Origin: Stemphylium vesicarium
Taxonomy: Eukaryota > Ascomycota > Dothideomycetes > Pleosporales > Pleosporaceae
Assembly (NCBI GenBank): GCA_004380135.1
Contig: QXCR01000125.1
Coordinates: 1 to 64,000 of the forward strand
DNA: 64,000 nucleotides
Reading direction: 5' to 3'
Shown here: positions 33,684 to 43,516 of the stretch, in pieces
How positions within the stretch are numbered: the first letter of the stretch is position 1
Layout: each line of letters opens with the position of its first letter
The notes under the pieces: generated by a model
Databases searched by the model: none
Told to the model about the DNA's origin: nothing
The model's input: only the letters and a program-made list of their open reading frames with translations
Position numbers and translations under genes: made by a program

Positions 33684-34897
33684 GATGCAGGCGCGTGCGT
33701 CATGTACTTTTTTGGGCAGAAATCAAAGGTACTTGCTGGACATGCCTACCTAGGTAGTTAAGCTTTTTACCTTCTCTTAGTAGTCCCTTCCCACGTTGTT
33801 TGCGTGTCTATCCCCGAACACTATGGCAGTGTTTCACTACGTCTAGAATCAGACTACACTGTCAAGAAGACTCTTCTAAAGGAAGAGGGTTGATTGTCAA
33901 GATGTTACGTTCTCCTGGTGGGTTTTGAAGCTGCGGTACAGAATTCTAGCGTGCACCCAACAGGCAATAAATAGTGATAGGTAAAGACCATCCATGGCGC
34001 TCACCTAGTTAGTCTTGGGTGTGCCGGAGGAGAGAGATTTTTAGATCCCGAACAGACCTTGAGTGCAAGTAGAAGGAAATTGGGATAATCGATGGAATCT
34101 TCCGCACGACGCGGAGGACCATGGTGTATCGGCTGATCTATTCTTACGCAGATCAGAGACGCTTTGGCGTACGCGGCAAATTTAAAAAAAAACAGTGCTT
34201 CATAGCTGTTCATGAAGAGAATGAAACCTTGGGCATATCCCTGTAAGTCTTGTCGCCAAGGTCTCGCATAGGTAGAACCACGGTACGAGTAGCCGACCAA
34301 TACAATTGATTGGTCGGCATGCAAAAGCAGGCACAGAACCGAATTAGCTTTGATTTAAATTCACATCGTTTCACAGCGGGGCGGCTCACGTTACTATTTG
34401 CGCATCTCACGAGGCTGAATTCCAGCCTGGTTGGACTTGGCGTTTAGTACGACATGATGGCCTTCCCCTCACCGCTTGCAGAAATCTCATGTTCTTTCTC
34501 GTTAGCCCAATCACGAACTCTCAGCGGCTTCACCTACAGACTGCCATTGTAGTCCTCGAGTTTACGCTCGCCATTAAGAGTTGCAGCCACGATTCGTCAT
34601 CAGCATACCTGGATCGCCCATTTCATACCAGGCCTCATCAGCCGTTCGTACACTAGAGCGGAATACTCCGATCCGTGGAAGTGCCGCACCTGAGACGACA
34701 TGCCGAATATGCGTCGGAAGACTGGGTCTGAGTATGAGCTCACGGGTCTACGGTTCGTCCGGCTTTTCGTGCTTGCGGCTAAGATGCTGATATTCACAGA
34801 GATGAGAGCCCCTCGGTTAGGCTCCTCGATGCTCAGCCTACGAATTTGAAGCGTGCCCCGCCGCTGAATAAGCCGAATTCCAGACATCGAGATTTCC
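33684..34897. other. Spacer between decayed copies C and A/B
   Basis: About 1.2 kb. A frame at 34600-34917 is open for about 105 codons but shows no module and overlaps the end of copy A/B in a different frame. A short poly-A run is near 34185. No supported gene. Confidence 0.35.
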
Positions 34898-35931
34898 TCA
34901 AGCATATCGGGCTCCATGTTGTGTATCAGTCAAACTGATCGCTTTGTGAAAAGGCACGCCGTTCCTGTGCTTCACCGGCCTATTTCGAAAGGATTCTTCG
35001 ATTTTTCGAATGGCTTCATCGCGCTCTGCAATCTGAGCCAGTTCCCACATGTCCCTCAGGATACCTCCAGGCTTGGCAGGATTACTCCGCGTGTACTCTT
35101 CAAACTCTATGTTCCTCGGGTTCTTGTGTTAGTTGCGTTCGCGTAAGTGCTCGGGTACGACTTCCCTGTAGTCTTCGACATCCCAAAAACTTTCGATTCC
35201 TTGCTTCATTTTGATGAATACTTCCTCTTGGCTGTCCCCGGGATCGATTGACGGTGCGGAATGCCCTCTATCACTCGCATAATCGTGTGCGCTACGACTA
35301 ACTCAGCTGGCTGTTGAGCCTTTTCTTCTAGCCGTACTTTATTCTTCATTGCCTCCAGTCATGGATCCATGCATACCTGGATGCGATTGATTTATCTTGA
35401 CACGTTTCGGTTGGGGTTGTTGAGTGGCGGGGTCGTCTTTCTCTAACATATTGTGCCCTGCACTTGACCTACTGCGCGTCTTTCCTGTACTGAAGCTTAT
35501 CAGTTCATCTATCTCGTGAAAACGAGAGACGGGAATCTCTGGCACTTACCTTGCGGACCTGTCCCCTCAGTATCATTCTTATCCGTTTTCTTCCCGTGAC
35601 CCTTTCTCTTCAGGGCTGTGCTTGTCATCTCCAGATCAGTCACCAAAACCGTTCTTTCTATTTCATGGCCTTCTCCCGCTAACGTTGTTTCCTGGCTTTT
35701 CCCCAGTGCCTCCTGAACCGTTTCGAGCCCATCTTGACCCGGATACCAGATAGCGAAACCGGCCAGTGTCTGTAGCATGGTTATAGTCCACTGATCGAAA
35801 CTGAATTCTGTGTCAACAGAGTGAAGCGAGGGGAGAATGGCATCTTCGGCTACGCTGAGGCTCCATTTCTTCTGAATCGTGTCAATGGAATTCTGGCGAC
35901 GCTCTGTATCTGTCCTTGTTTTATCTGCCAT
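34898..35931 (-). pseudogene. NW-module gene copy A/B with one intron and three in-frame stops
   Basis: Starts at ATG 35931. An intron at 35485-35549 (GTAAGT...ACAG, phase 1) joins 35550-35931 to the rest. The spliced frame meets TAA at 35339-35341; up to there it would encode 175 residues and is a plausible short gene. The same frame continues through that stop, TGA 35303-35305 and TAA 35129-35131 to TGA 34898-34900. Module 1 is KKWSLSVAEDAILPSLHSV, QWTITMLQTLAGF. Module 2, beyond the first stop, is KMKQGIESFWDVEDYREVVP, then RDMWELAQIAERDEAIRKIE. Module 2 closely parallels copy C, which also has KMKQAIE just upstream in another frame. So two apparently separate pieces are one decayed gene with the same two-module architecture as copy C. 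Confidence 0.55.
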
Positions 35932-36793
35932 TGTGGGAACGACAACGAGAGGTATCGAAAGATGGCATCTGGACAGCGAGATGAAGGATCAATGTACCTT
36001 CCATTTCGTGGTCTGCTCCGCTACACCCAGATGGGTTCTCTTTGTTGTAAAGAAGTGTCGAGCGGAAGCAGGACAATCTCTTTAGGAACATCCCTAAGTC
36101 CAGACCCCCAACGCTCCAGTCAAGCCTCATGCTGCCTCAGATCTACGCTCCCCATCGCATCCCTTGGTTGAGAGAAATGTGGAGATGAAGTTGAGTATTC
36201 CGTTGCAGGACTCAGAGTTTTGTTGAACTGCAATGATAGCTTCGTTAGGTGCCACAGTCTTTGAGACGACATGCCCCGCACCTTCACAGTTGACGATGTA
36301 TGACGTAGTCGTGCCAATCTACACCCACAATCACGTGCTGCGTCATTCCCCAGCATCCCCCCACCCCCGCAGAAGACAAATGTCCTCTACCCGGGACCTG
36401 CGCACAGCGAGAGCCCGTGAAGGAAATCTATCCCATTGTTCGTGCTGAAAGAAAAAGCCATCGGGCAAGCATCATACGCAAATCCGTGATGAAGGAAAAG
36501 TGAACAAAGCCATCCTGGAAGCGCAACATGCCGGATGCGGATAATCGACCACTTGATGCAAGAATAGAAAGAGACAAAATCGGAAGCCCTGCCGACATTG
36601 TGAACAACGTTACTTGATCCTACCCCGTCACTTCAGTCACCGTAGGCGAGATCAGACTGCCTTGGGCATTTGTATCTTCCCACCGCGCACTTCTCGTCCG
36701 CTGATAAATTGTTGGAGCGACGCCCTCATCATATTTCTACTGATATCATACGCCATAACGGAAACGTCGCTTCGCATTACCAAAAGAAGAACT
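35932..36793. other. Intergenic region, right border of the decayed array
   Basis: About 860 bases. Short frames only; no module match found on either strand. Confidence 0.35.
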
Positions 36794-37891
36794 ATGGCAG
36801 AACCCTTCACACTTCCCTTCATACCCCCAGACGAAACCCCAATCACCCACCCAGACATAACCCTAACCTCAACAATAACCGCAACCGCAACCGCAACCGC
36901 AATCGCAATCGCAACAGCCACAACCTTCTCCGAAGCCTTACACCCCCTCCCCAGGTTTTCCAGTTGGGTCCCAAGTCTGGAAATAATCCTGCACGCGCTA
37001 CTCTACATCGGCATCCCATTCTTCTACTCTCTCGCCAAGTGCCGCCGCGGTGACATAACCTCAGACGAAAAGATAGAATGTGAAGTACAGGAAGAGTGGG
37101 CCGAGCCATGGTGTACAAAAGAATGGGCGACGTTATACGGCCTCCTAGCCTTGGCGCAGGAAACCGAGCTCATGCCCACGCCCTTTGTACCAGAGTACCT
37201 GGGCTCAATCCAGCAGCGTCTACAACCCGCACGGCGGCGCTGGGCGCTCCGCCAGTTGTTGGAGAAGGGGATAATACCGCTCTACATCCAGGACGGCGGT
37301 ATGTCGACGACGCAAACGGCGTCTTGGGGCGCAAGCACCACCTTCCCATTTATCACGCTGCCGCGGTATCGTCAGACTAAATCGCGGGCCTACTTTGACT
37401 TTGTGGTTCCGCACTACGAGCAAGAGGTCGTGCGGAAGTTAATCAGGCTGTTGTGTCGGAACGAAGCGGGTCACGGGGTCGAATATCGTCTGTTTAACCC
37501 GGATATTGGATGGGAGACACCTGGGAAGGAGAAAAAGCCTTGTGCGCCGTACACGAGACCGATATCTCCACTGTCTGTTGGGGCGGAATCTGTGGTCGAG
37601 GGGTTGCTGCCGTTTTGTTCGGATAGGATTATTGAGAAGACGCACGAGGGGTGTTATCCGTTGGAGTGGTATTTGAAGGGTCGAGGGGCTGATACGATCC
37701 CGTTGCTGCATTATGCATCTTTTTATGTTGTTAGGGTTGAGGCGGGGCATTGGGGGCATGTTGAGCTGGATAATTGCGTGCTGAACTGCGCACAGGAGGT
37801 TGGTATGCAAGATCGGTGGCCTCTTGATAAGGCACAAAGGAGAGCTGAAAGGGAACTTGAAAGCTTTGGGTTAGCGGTCGACGAACTTTAA
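36794..37891 (+). CDS. Unknown protein with N-terminal Thr/Ala repeat and one hydrophobic segment
   Basis: Unrecognised; 365 residues from Met 36794 (MAEPFTLPFIPPDE). The frame is open further upstream to 36614, but the chosen Met has an A-rich context and starts the protein-like part. An imperfect hexanucleotide tract at about 36878-36916 (ccgcaa/tcgcaa) encodes TATATATAIAIATATT. A hydrophobic helix IILHALLYIGIPFFYSLA (residues ~72-90) follows and may anchor it. The remainder is soluble-looking, with many Trp, Tyr and Cys residues (WAEPWCTKEWATLYGLLALA, GVEYRLFNPDIGWETPG, YPLEWYLKGRGAD). The C-terminus is helical and charged. No catalytic motif seen. Confidence 0.7.
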   Translation: MAEPFTLPFIPPDETPITHPDITLTSTITATATATAIAIATATTFSEALHPLPRFSSWVPSLEIILHALLYIGIPFFYSLAKCRRGDITSDEKIECEVQEEWAEPWCTKEWATLYGLLALAQETELMPTPFVPEYLGSIQQRLQPARRRWALRQLLEKGIIPLYIQDGGMSTTQTASWGASTTFPFITLPRYRQTKSRAYFDFVVPHYEQEVVRKLIRLLCRNEAGHGVEYRLFNPDIGWETPGKEKKPCAPYTRPISPLSVGAESVVEGLLPFCSDRIIEKTHEGCYPLEWYLKGRGADTIPLLHYASFYVVRVEAGHWGHVELDNCVLNCAQEVGMQDRWPLDKAQRRAERELESFGLAVDEL

Positions 37892-37927
37892 CGAACGGTG
37901 ATAATTGTGTTGAGGATCGTAATTCAT

Positions 37928-39705
37928 TTAATCGAAGCCAGGTTCTAAGCGTTGCTTCATCCATGCTCCAATATCTTGGACACGTGACTTCCATTCTGAT
38001 ACGTCGTCCTGCTCCGTCCATAATCCTATACCCTCAAGAGTCTGGAGGTCTACGCGGCCTTGCGCGAACTGTTCGTATTGCGCCTTCTCAGCCGCATCAT
38101 GCCACCGTGATCTTCCCGAATGCGATCTGAGTCTTTGGCGGGCAATGCTGCGTCGTATCATCTTGGCCAGCTCAAGCGCGCTATCAGAGAGGGGACTTTG
38201 AAGACCAGTGGCAATGTTCCATACGGGGAGACTTAATCTAGTACCAGCTGGAGGATAGTTCCGGGCATAGGCACGACATCGGCTCAAGGTGGGTAATGCG
38301 GGCGGCACTGGCGGCGGTTTGGCATTCTCATCGAAGGTTGCGTAGTGACTAAGATCAAGCTGAGTCTCCATGTCTAGAATTTCATCGGGCTGTTGCGATG
38401 CAAACGCATTGTCCGGTGAGGGATAGACCAGCTGTCCATGAGGAGAGCGGAAAAAATGAATAGGAGATGCGAAGCGATCGAAATAATCCTCTGGTTTCTT
38501 GAATAAAACATCACGCTCCCCGGATAGAGTCAACGAGGGCACTACGGTATTGTCACCGTAGGTCTGCCAAGATGATGATGGAGGGGGCTTTCGTGAAGAT
38601 TTCTTCGCAGGCTTGCGTTCAGACTCCAGGACGTGTTGGACACTTTCGCGGAGGGCCAACGAGCCAGCCATGTCTTCGTCGGCAAGCATTGCTGTCTCGT
38701 CCCCATATAGTGGCTCCGGAAGATCTTCGGGAAGGACGACTGGCAGCTCATCAGGAAAGACCCAGTCGACGAGTGGGTTGTTCAAGGCTGCAGCGCCAAT
38801 GCGGCTCTGTCCGAGGCGACATTCGGTCAAGGCCAGCATTGTCGCCAGCGAGCCTCCTATGAGTTCTCCGCATACCCCGAGGCGAGCTAGGTAAGGTCGA
38901 TTGAATTCATCAACGAGCAGATTCTCCTGTACCCAATCGTAGCCAAGCAATACATCATGACACGGCGTAGGATACTGATGTACAGATGAGGCGCGATAGT
39001 TGATCCGTACGATAGTCGCAGTGCTTGCTTGGCCCAGTGTGGTGATTACACGCTGTTCCTCTTCAGTACAATTCGGGAGTACAGGTCCTGATGGCAGGTA
39101 AATCAGAATTGGGGCGGATGATTTTGCCGCGTGGAAAACGCTAGGATGATCGGTTAGTCGGTGGTCAAGGGTTGGATCGCGGCGCTGGGAGTCATTGTTC
39201 GCGGGATCCCTCTGTCAAAGACTTTGCAAATTGTAGGGCCGGATGCATCGGCCGCACTTGATCGAATCCTCTTGCGGAATGCATAGTGTGGCAGGCGATG
39301 CCTACCCTACTCGTGATGCCTGAGCTGTGGCTTGAGGCGTCCTCTCGTGTAGTGGGGCACGGTGAGAAATGCGGAGGTCGGAACGACCAATAAGGCTAAT
39401 GGGTTGCTGTGAGATCATCGCACATGAGGGGAGGCCTTATCTGGGCAGTGGACGACCAAAGACAACAAGTTACAGCAACAAACAACGTCATGTGAAGGGA
39501 GACAAGACGGAAAAATTACTCACTCAACCGTGAAGAAGCCATTGGACCGGCAGGGGATCTCGATGTGTTCGCATCTCGGTGGAGCTGTTACCGCTGAGAA
39601 TGGCCGAAGATTGAAGGCGTTCAGACGCGGACGCGGGCGATAGGCGATGCTGCGTAGCGGGGGTAGTAGGGCAGTGACAGCCTTTTGACAGAAGTATCGC
39701 GGCAT
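37928..39705 (-). CDS. Alpha/beta-hydrolase-fold protein with a Cys-Gly-Glu elbow
   Basis: Hydrolase-fold protein of about 464 residues. Exon 1 is 39524-39705 and exon 2 is 37928-39140; the 383-nt intron (GTGAGT...TAG, phase 2) is long for this window. The join reads IEIPCRSNGFFTVD|VFHAAKSSAPILIYLPSGP. The beta-strand/oxyanion region is PILIYLPSGPVLPN, then TIVRINYR and YPTPCHDVLLGYDWVQENL as in alpha/beta-hydrolase-3 proteins. The nucleophile elbow reads LGVCGELIGGSLATML: Cys-Gly-Glu stands where GxSxG is expected. The second half is Pro/charged-rich, ending in helices. N-terminal residues 1-40 are basic and aromatic (CQKAVTALLPPLRSIAYRPR) and could be a mitochondrial presequence. Whether it is a true hydrolase is uncertain. 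Confidence 0.8.
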
Positions 39706-40567
39706 TTACAGATGTGCATGCAAGCGATGGTAGGTGCGTCCGAGGTCACGCGACGGTCGAGGAATGTTATGCTCGGTCGCTCCCGCATACGAGATACGAT
39801 GGGCGGTGGAAAAGAGCGGTCGAGAAACAAGAGCAGCACAGACAGGATGCGATGCGAAATTTGCGCGCGCGAGTAAAGGTGGATGCGATAGTCACCAAAG
39901 CCGTTAGCTGTCGGTCGGGATCAGCTATTATCGCGGTAGGCATGCTCAGGGGGAGCATGGCGCTGGTCAGCATGTGGCGCCTAGTGCAGGGAAATTAGTC
40001 TAGCTGCTTCAACCCCGAACTGGAGCAGCTGGGCCTGGCGCAATCCACAACCCGCAGCCTGTTTTCATTTCTATGCCGCCTCCGCTCCCTGGGCCGACTT
40101 GTCTCTCCTTCTTGTCAGTCCGTGGTCGTTGAGCAAAGTGCAACTCTGTATTCCTGTCTCCAAGGCTGTTTTATATTCCCGCCGGGCCCCTCAACAAGAC
40201 CGCGCCCGCCATCGGCTTCACAGCCTCATAGCCTCTCACGCTTTCAGCCGCAGTGCCAGACTCGGTGCTACCTTATCTATTGCACATGCACACTTCGCCC
40301 CGTACTACGTTATAATATATCGCCGTGCGAAATTTAGGTCGCGCGACCATTCACCCGCAGCACTGGCATAGCAACCCCCGAGAGCGCGCTCAGCACTCAA
40401 CACATCAGGCCCCCGAAACACCGCCTGATCGCTTGTGCCTCTTTTCAACACCCCAACGGCCGCCTCCGAACCGCAAAACTCCAAGACGCCTCGAATACCG
40501 TAGCAGTGGTGATTTTCCGGCAACACTTGCGAACATCAGCTACGGGTCGCTCCTCCGGCTTATCGAT
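39706..40567. other. Divergent intergenic region
   Basis: About 860 bases between the hydrolase-fold gene and the GT32 gene, holding both promoters and leaders. The GT32 frame is open upstream of the chosen Met to 40325 but is Pro/Arg-rich and unlike protein. No gene seen. Confidence 0.4.
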
Positions 40568-42616
40568 ATGGCCGAAGGATCCAAGCTCCGGGCGGTCTTT
40601 ACACTGCTGAAGAACTTGGTACTGGCGGCATTAGTTTATGCAGCCATCTATGGCATAATTACCTTCGTCAACGACCCCTCTGTAGCCGCAAAGGGGAAGA
40701 TTGGCATTCCCGCCTTCCTGGACAAGGCTGGGCCTACGGAGCTGATTGAGACGACCAAGTCTGGCGTCAAGGTCAAGTTCGCCGGCACCACCAAGACCGT
40801 CACCATCAACCCGCACGCCAATGTATTCAACCGCCCCGTTACCGCCGTCAAAAACAAGGACGACTACCTTGGGCCCCGCCCTCATGTCGATACCGAGGCA
40901 GACATCGACATGTTGATTGAGGAGTGCAGGGGCACATATGCTGGCATTGAGAAGATGAGGAAGCCGTTTGATTGCCTCAAGTTCTTTGCTGAAAACGAGG
41001 ACCGCTACTACAGTCTCCCCGAGCCCGCCGACCGAGCGAGCGCCCAAGACCCCCGCAAGGCCGACTTCATCGATGCAGACGGACACGGCAAAACTCGAGA
41101 GAGATACACCCCCGTACAGAATGCAGTCGCTGCGAACGGATCCAACATCGGAACTTGCCCTGGCCCCATCATCCCATACCACACCTACTGGACCGGTCCC
41201 GCTACCTGGCGTGTTGAGGTATTCATCAAGAGCTACCTGTACACCCAGAACCTAGCTTGCTCTCGTCTATGGCTATGGCTTGACAGCGATCGTAACCCGA
41301 ACGCGGTCGACCACATGCTAAACAAGGATGCTCTCTTCGCCCGCTTCCTGCCCCTCGTCGAGCGAGGTGACATCGTCGTCAAGGCCTGGAACTTTCCCAG
41401 CCGCATCCCACTCGCTACGGACCTCGAGGACAAGAACGGATTCAACTACTACAGCAAGCCCGGTCTGCCTAATGCAAAGGGTGACCGGGAAGTGGCCGAA
41501 AACATTATCGAAGACAAGACTGGGCAACAATGGCTTGCCCTCACCCAGAAGCAAATGACTTTCCTTCCCGTGGCTGTTTCCGATGCAGTCCGCTTTATCG
41601 TCTTACACATCTACGGCGGTGCCTACTTCGACATGGATGTTCTTATGCTGAGGGACATGCGCCCGTTACTATTGCCGAAAGAGCACGCCTTCGCTGAGCG
41701 TTGGGCTGCGCACCCCCACCCTGGCGACTACAACACAGCAATCATGTCCCTTTCAGCAAACTCTTCTCTTTCCTCTTACCTCCTCTACGGTGGTATTCGC
41801 ATGGGCGTTAACTTCCACCCCCGAGTATTGGGCCGCATGGCGTGGAAAGACGGACGCGACCAGGAATTCAAGATGTTCGAGACTGCCGCATTCGACCCCA
41901 TCTGGACCGAGTTCAACTGGGATCGTGAGGGACGCTGCACTGTTCCTTGCATTCGCGACTACAGCGCTGTGTTCAAGGGCAAGATTGGTGGAATCAGGGA
42001 TGAATGGGAGAGCTACGACGGACCACAACTAGAGCGCATCGACCTCAAGGACGCGCAACGGAAAGAGCTACGAGCGTCTACCGGCGAGCCGGAATCTAAG
42101 CGTGCCGAGGATAACGTGCCTGCATCTGCAGCAGCGCCGACTCCGAGTCATGGGGAAAAGCCCGATTCGTTCCAAGCCACGCTTGACGAGGAGGCTGAAC
42201 TGCGCAAGGCTGGTGTGGTATCTGACTATGTCTTGGAAGAGGACAAGTTCCCAGCCAACAACCGCACGCTAGAGAACTTCTTTCGCGGTGCATGGACTTA
42301 CCACATTCACAACCAGGTAAGCTCCTTCCTTTGTACTTTCATGTGTCTACAGTGACCCATTTTTTCCTTCCTGCAGCCGTGGCTCTCCAACGGCGCCCAA
42401 AACCGCGTGGCAGTACCCTGCATTACTAGAAGCAAAGAAAAAGCATGCGCTAATAAGACATCACAGTGGATGAAGCACCCAGAACCCTCATCATGGATCT
42501 CAGTCCTCGAGCACGCGCATGACGGCTTTATCGCCGGCAAGCGCACAAACCCCTACGGCGAGAAATGGACAGGCCCTAGTTTGATGCCATACAATTACTG
42601 GCCCGAGTACGTGTGA
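40568..42616 (+). CDS. Golgi-type glycosyltransferase, family GT32
   Basis: Type II membrane glycosyltransferase with a DXD metal-binding motif, expected in the Golgi. Exons 40568-42316 and 42377-42616 (GTAAGC...GCAG, phase 0); about 662 residues. The start MAEGSKLRAVFTLLKNLVLA puts a short cytosolic tail before one transmembrane helix (residues ~12-34). The catalytic domain has the GT32 sugar-binding signature: SDAVRFIVLHIYGGAYFDMD with D-M-D at about residues 354-356, preceded by a substrate-region TYWTGPATWRVEVFIKSYL. Downstream are FNTAIM-like DYNTAIMSLSANS and the C-terminal NRTLENFFRGAWTYHIHNQ spanning the splice site. The likely role is adding a hexose in protein or sphingolipid glycosylation; sugar specificity cannot be read. 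The Met was chosen because it directly precedes the anchor. Confidence 0.9.
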
Positions 42617-43516
42617 GGTATCAACCCAAGAATCACTCAAAGCCCTCCTTTCTCAACATCAAGACTCATCTCGTTTGAGCAAAGGTTACCGCACCGAGTC
42701 ATCCTCTTACTGCGCGCTACCCTAGCCGCTTGATAGTACATCTTCAAATAAGGATGCTCGCTCGATCTTGATCACACCTCGCAACCACATGAGGGACGTG
42801 TCGCGGACGCATCACCCTCTCACATTAATGGCACGACTACGACATATTCATCTGGTTACAAAATATAGCGCAGCATAAGGCAATCTGATAATCATCGCCT
42901 TTGGAGTTTTGGTGTTGATATCTGGCTTTTTTGGGGGGCTTCCGAATCCGCTCGCTTTGGGCGGCATATACCCTTCGTTTCTGTACCATTGGCTTCTCGT
43001 TGTACTGTACTTACTCATCCTGACAGCCCGTGATCTTTTTATCTTTTTTCGGTTGCAAGACAGTTTTTGGGAGAGAGGGCGTGGTGGTGTTGTTGGTTTC
43101 CTTTTATGGAAACGACGTAGAAGTGGGGTGAAGAAGCATGGCGGATTGTGGTGGTATAATGATAACCAGAGAACCTTCGTCTGTGTGCTTAAGCCGGACG
43201 TTGGCAAAAATAACAATATTCCTGACAAAACGGAACCGTGTTGACACGGCGTGAAAGTGATGGAAAAGTGGCCCGCATCAAGACAATCTACCATAAAGCG
43301 CCCCCTCCAGGAATTCTCGTGATGCTGTGTATCAAACTCGGTCTGGTGTAGCACAGACACAGTCACAAAGAGAATACGGGGGATATATGCCTTAGCAGCT
43401 AGTCAAAGTTGCAACATGTGCGAATACTTCGCTCCCTTCACCCCGCAGTGTTTCTTCTACTTGGCCCCTTTCAGAGCCACGCAAGTTAATTCTTGAGTCT
43501 TCTGCCCCGTAGCTTC
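42617..43516. other. Intergenic region between convergent genes
   Basis: About 900 bases. A 172-codon minus-strand frame at 42848-43366 is open but has no domain features and T-rich composition; not accepted as a gene. Confidence 0.4.

Noticed and set aside
34600..34917. 105-codon frame considered as the C-terminus of decayed copy A/B
   Set aside because: When the bases around 34945 are read carefully it is in a different frame from copy A/B, and it has no module match.
42848..43366. 172-codon minus-strand open frame after the GT32 gene
   Set aside because: Low-complexity, no recognisable motif, lies where two convergent 3' UTRs are expected.
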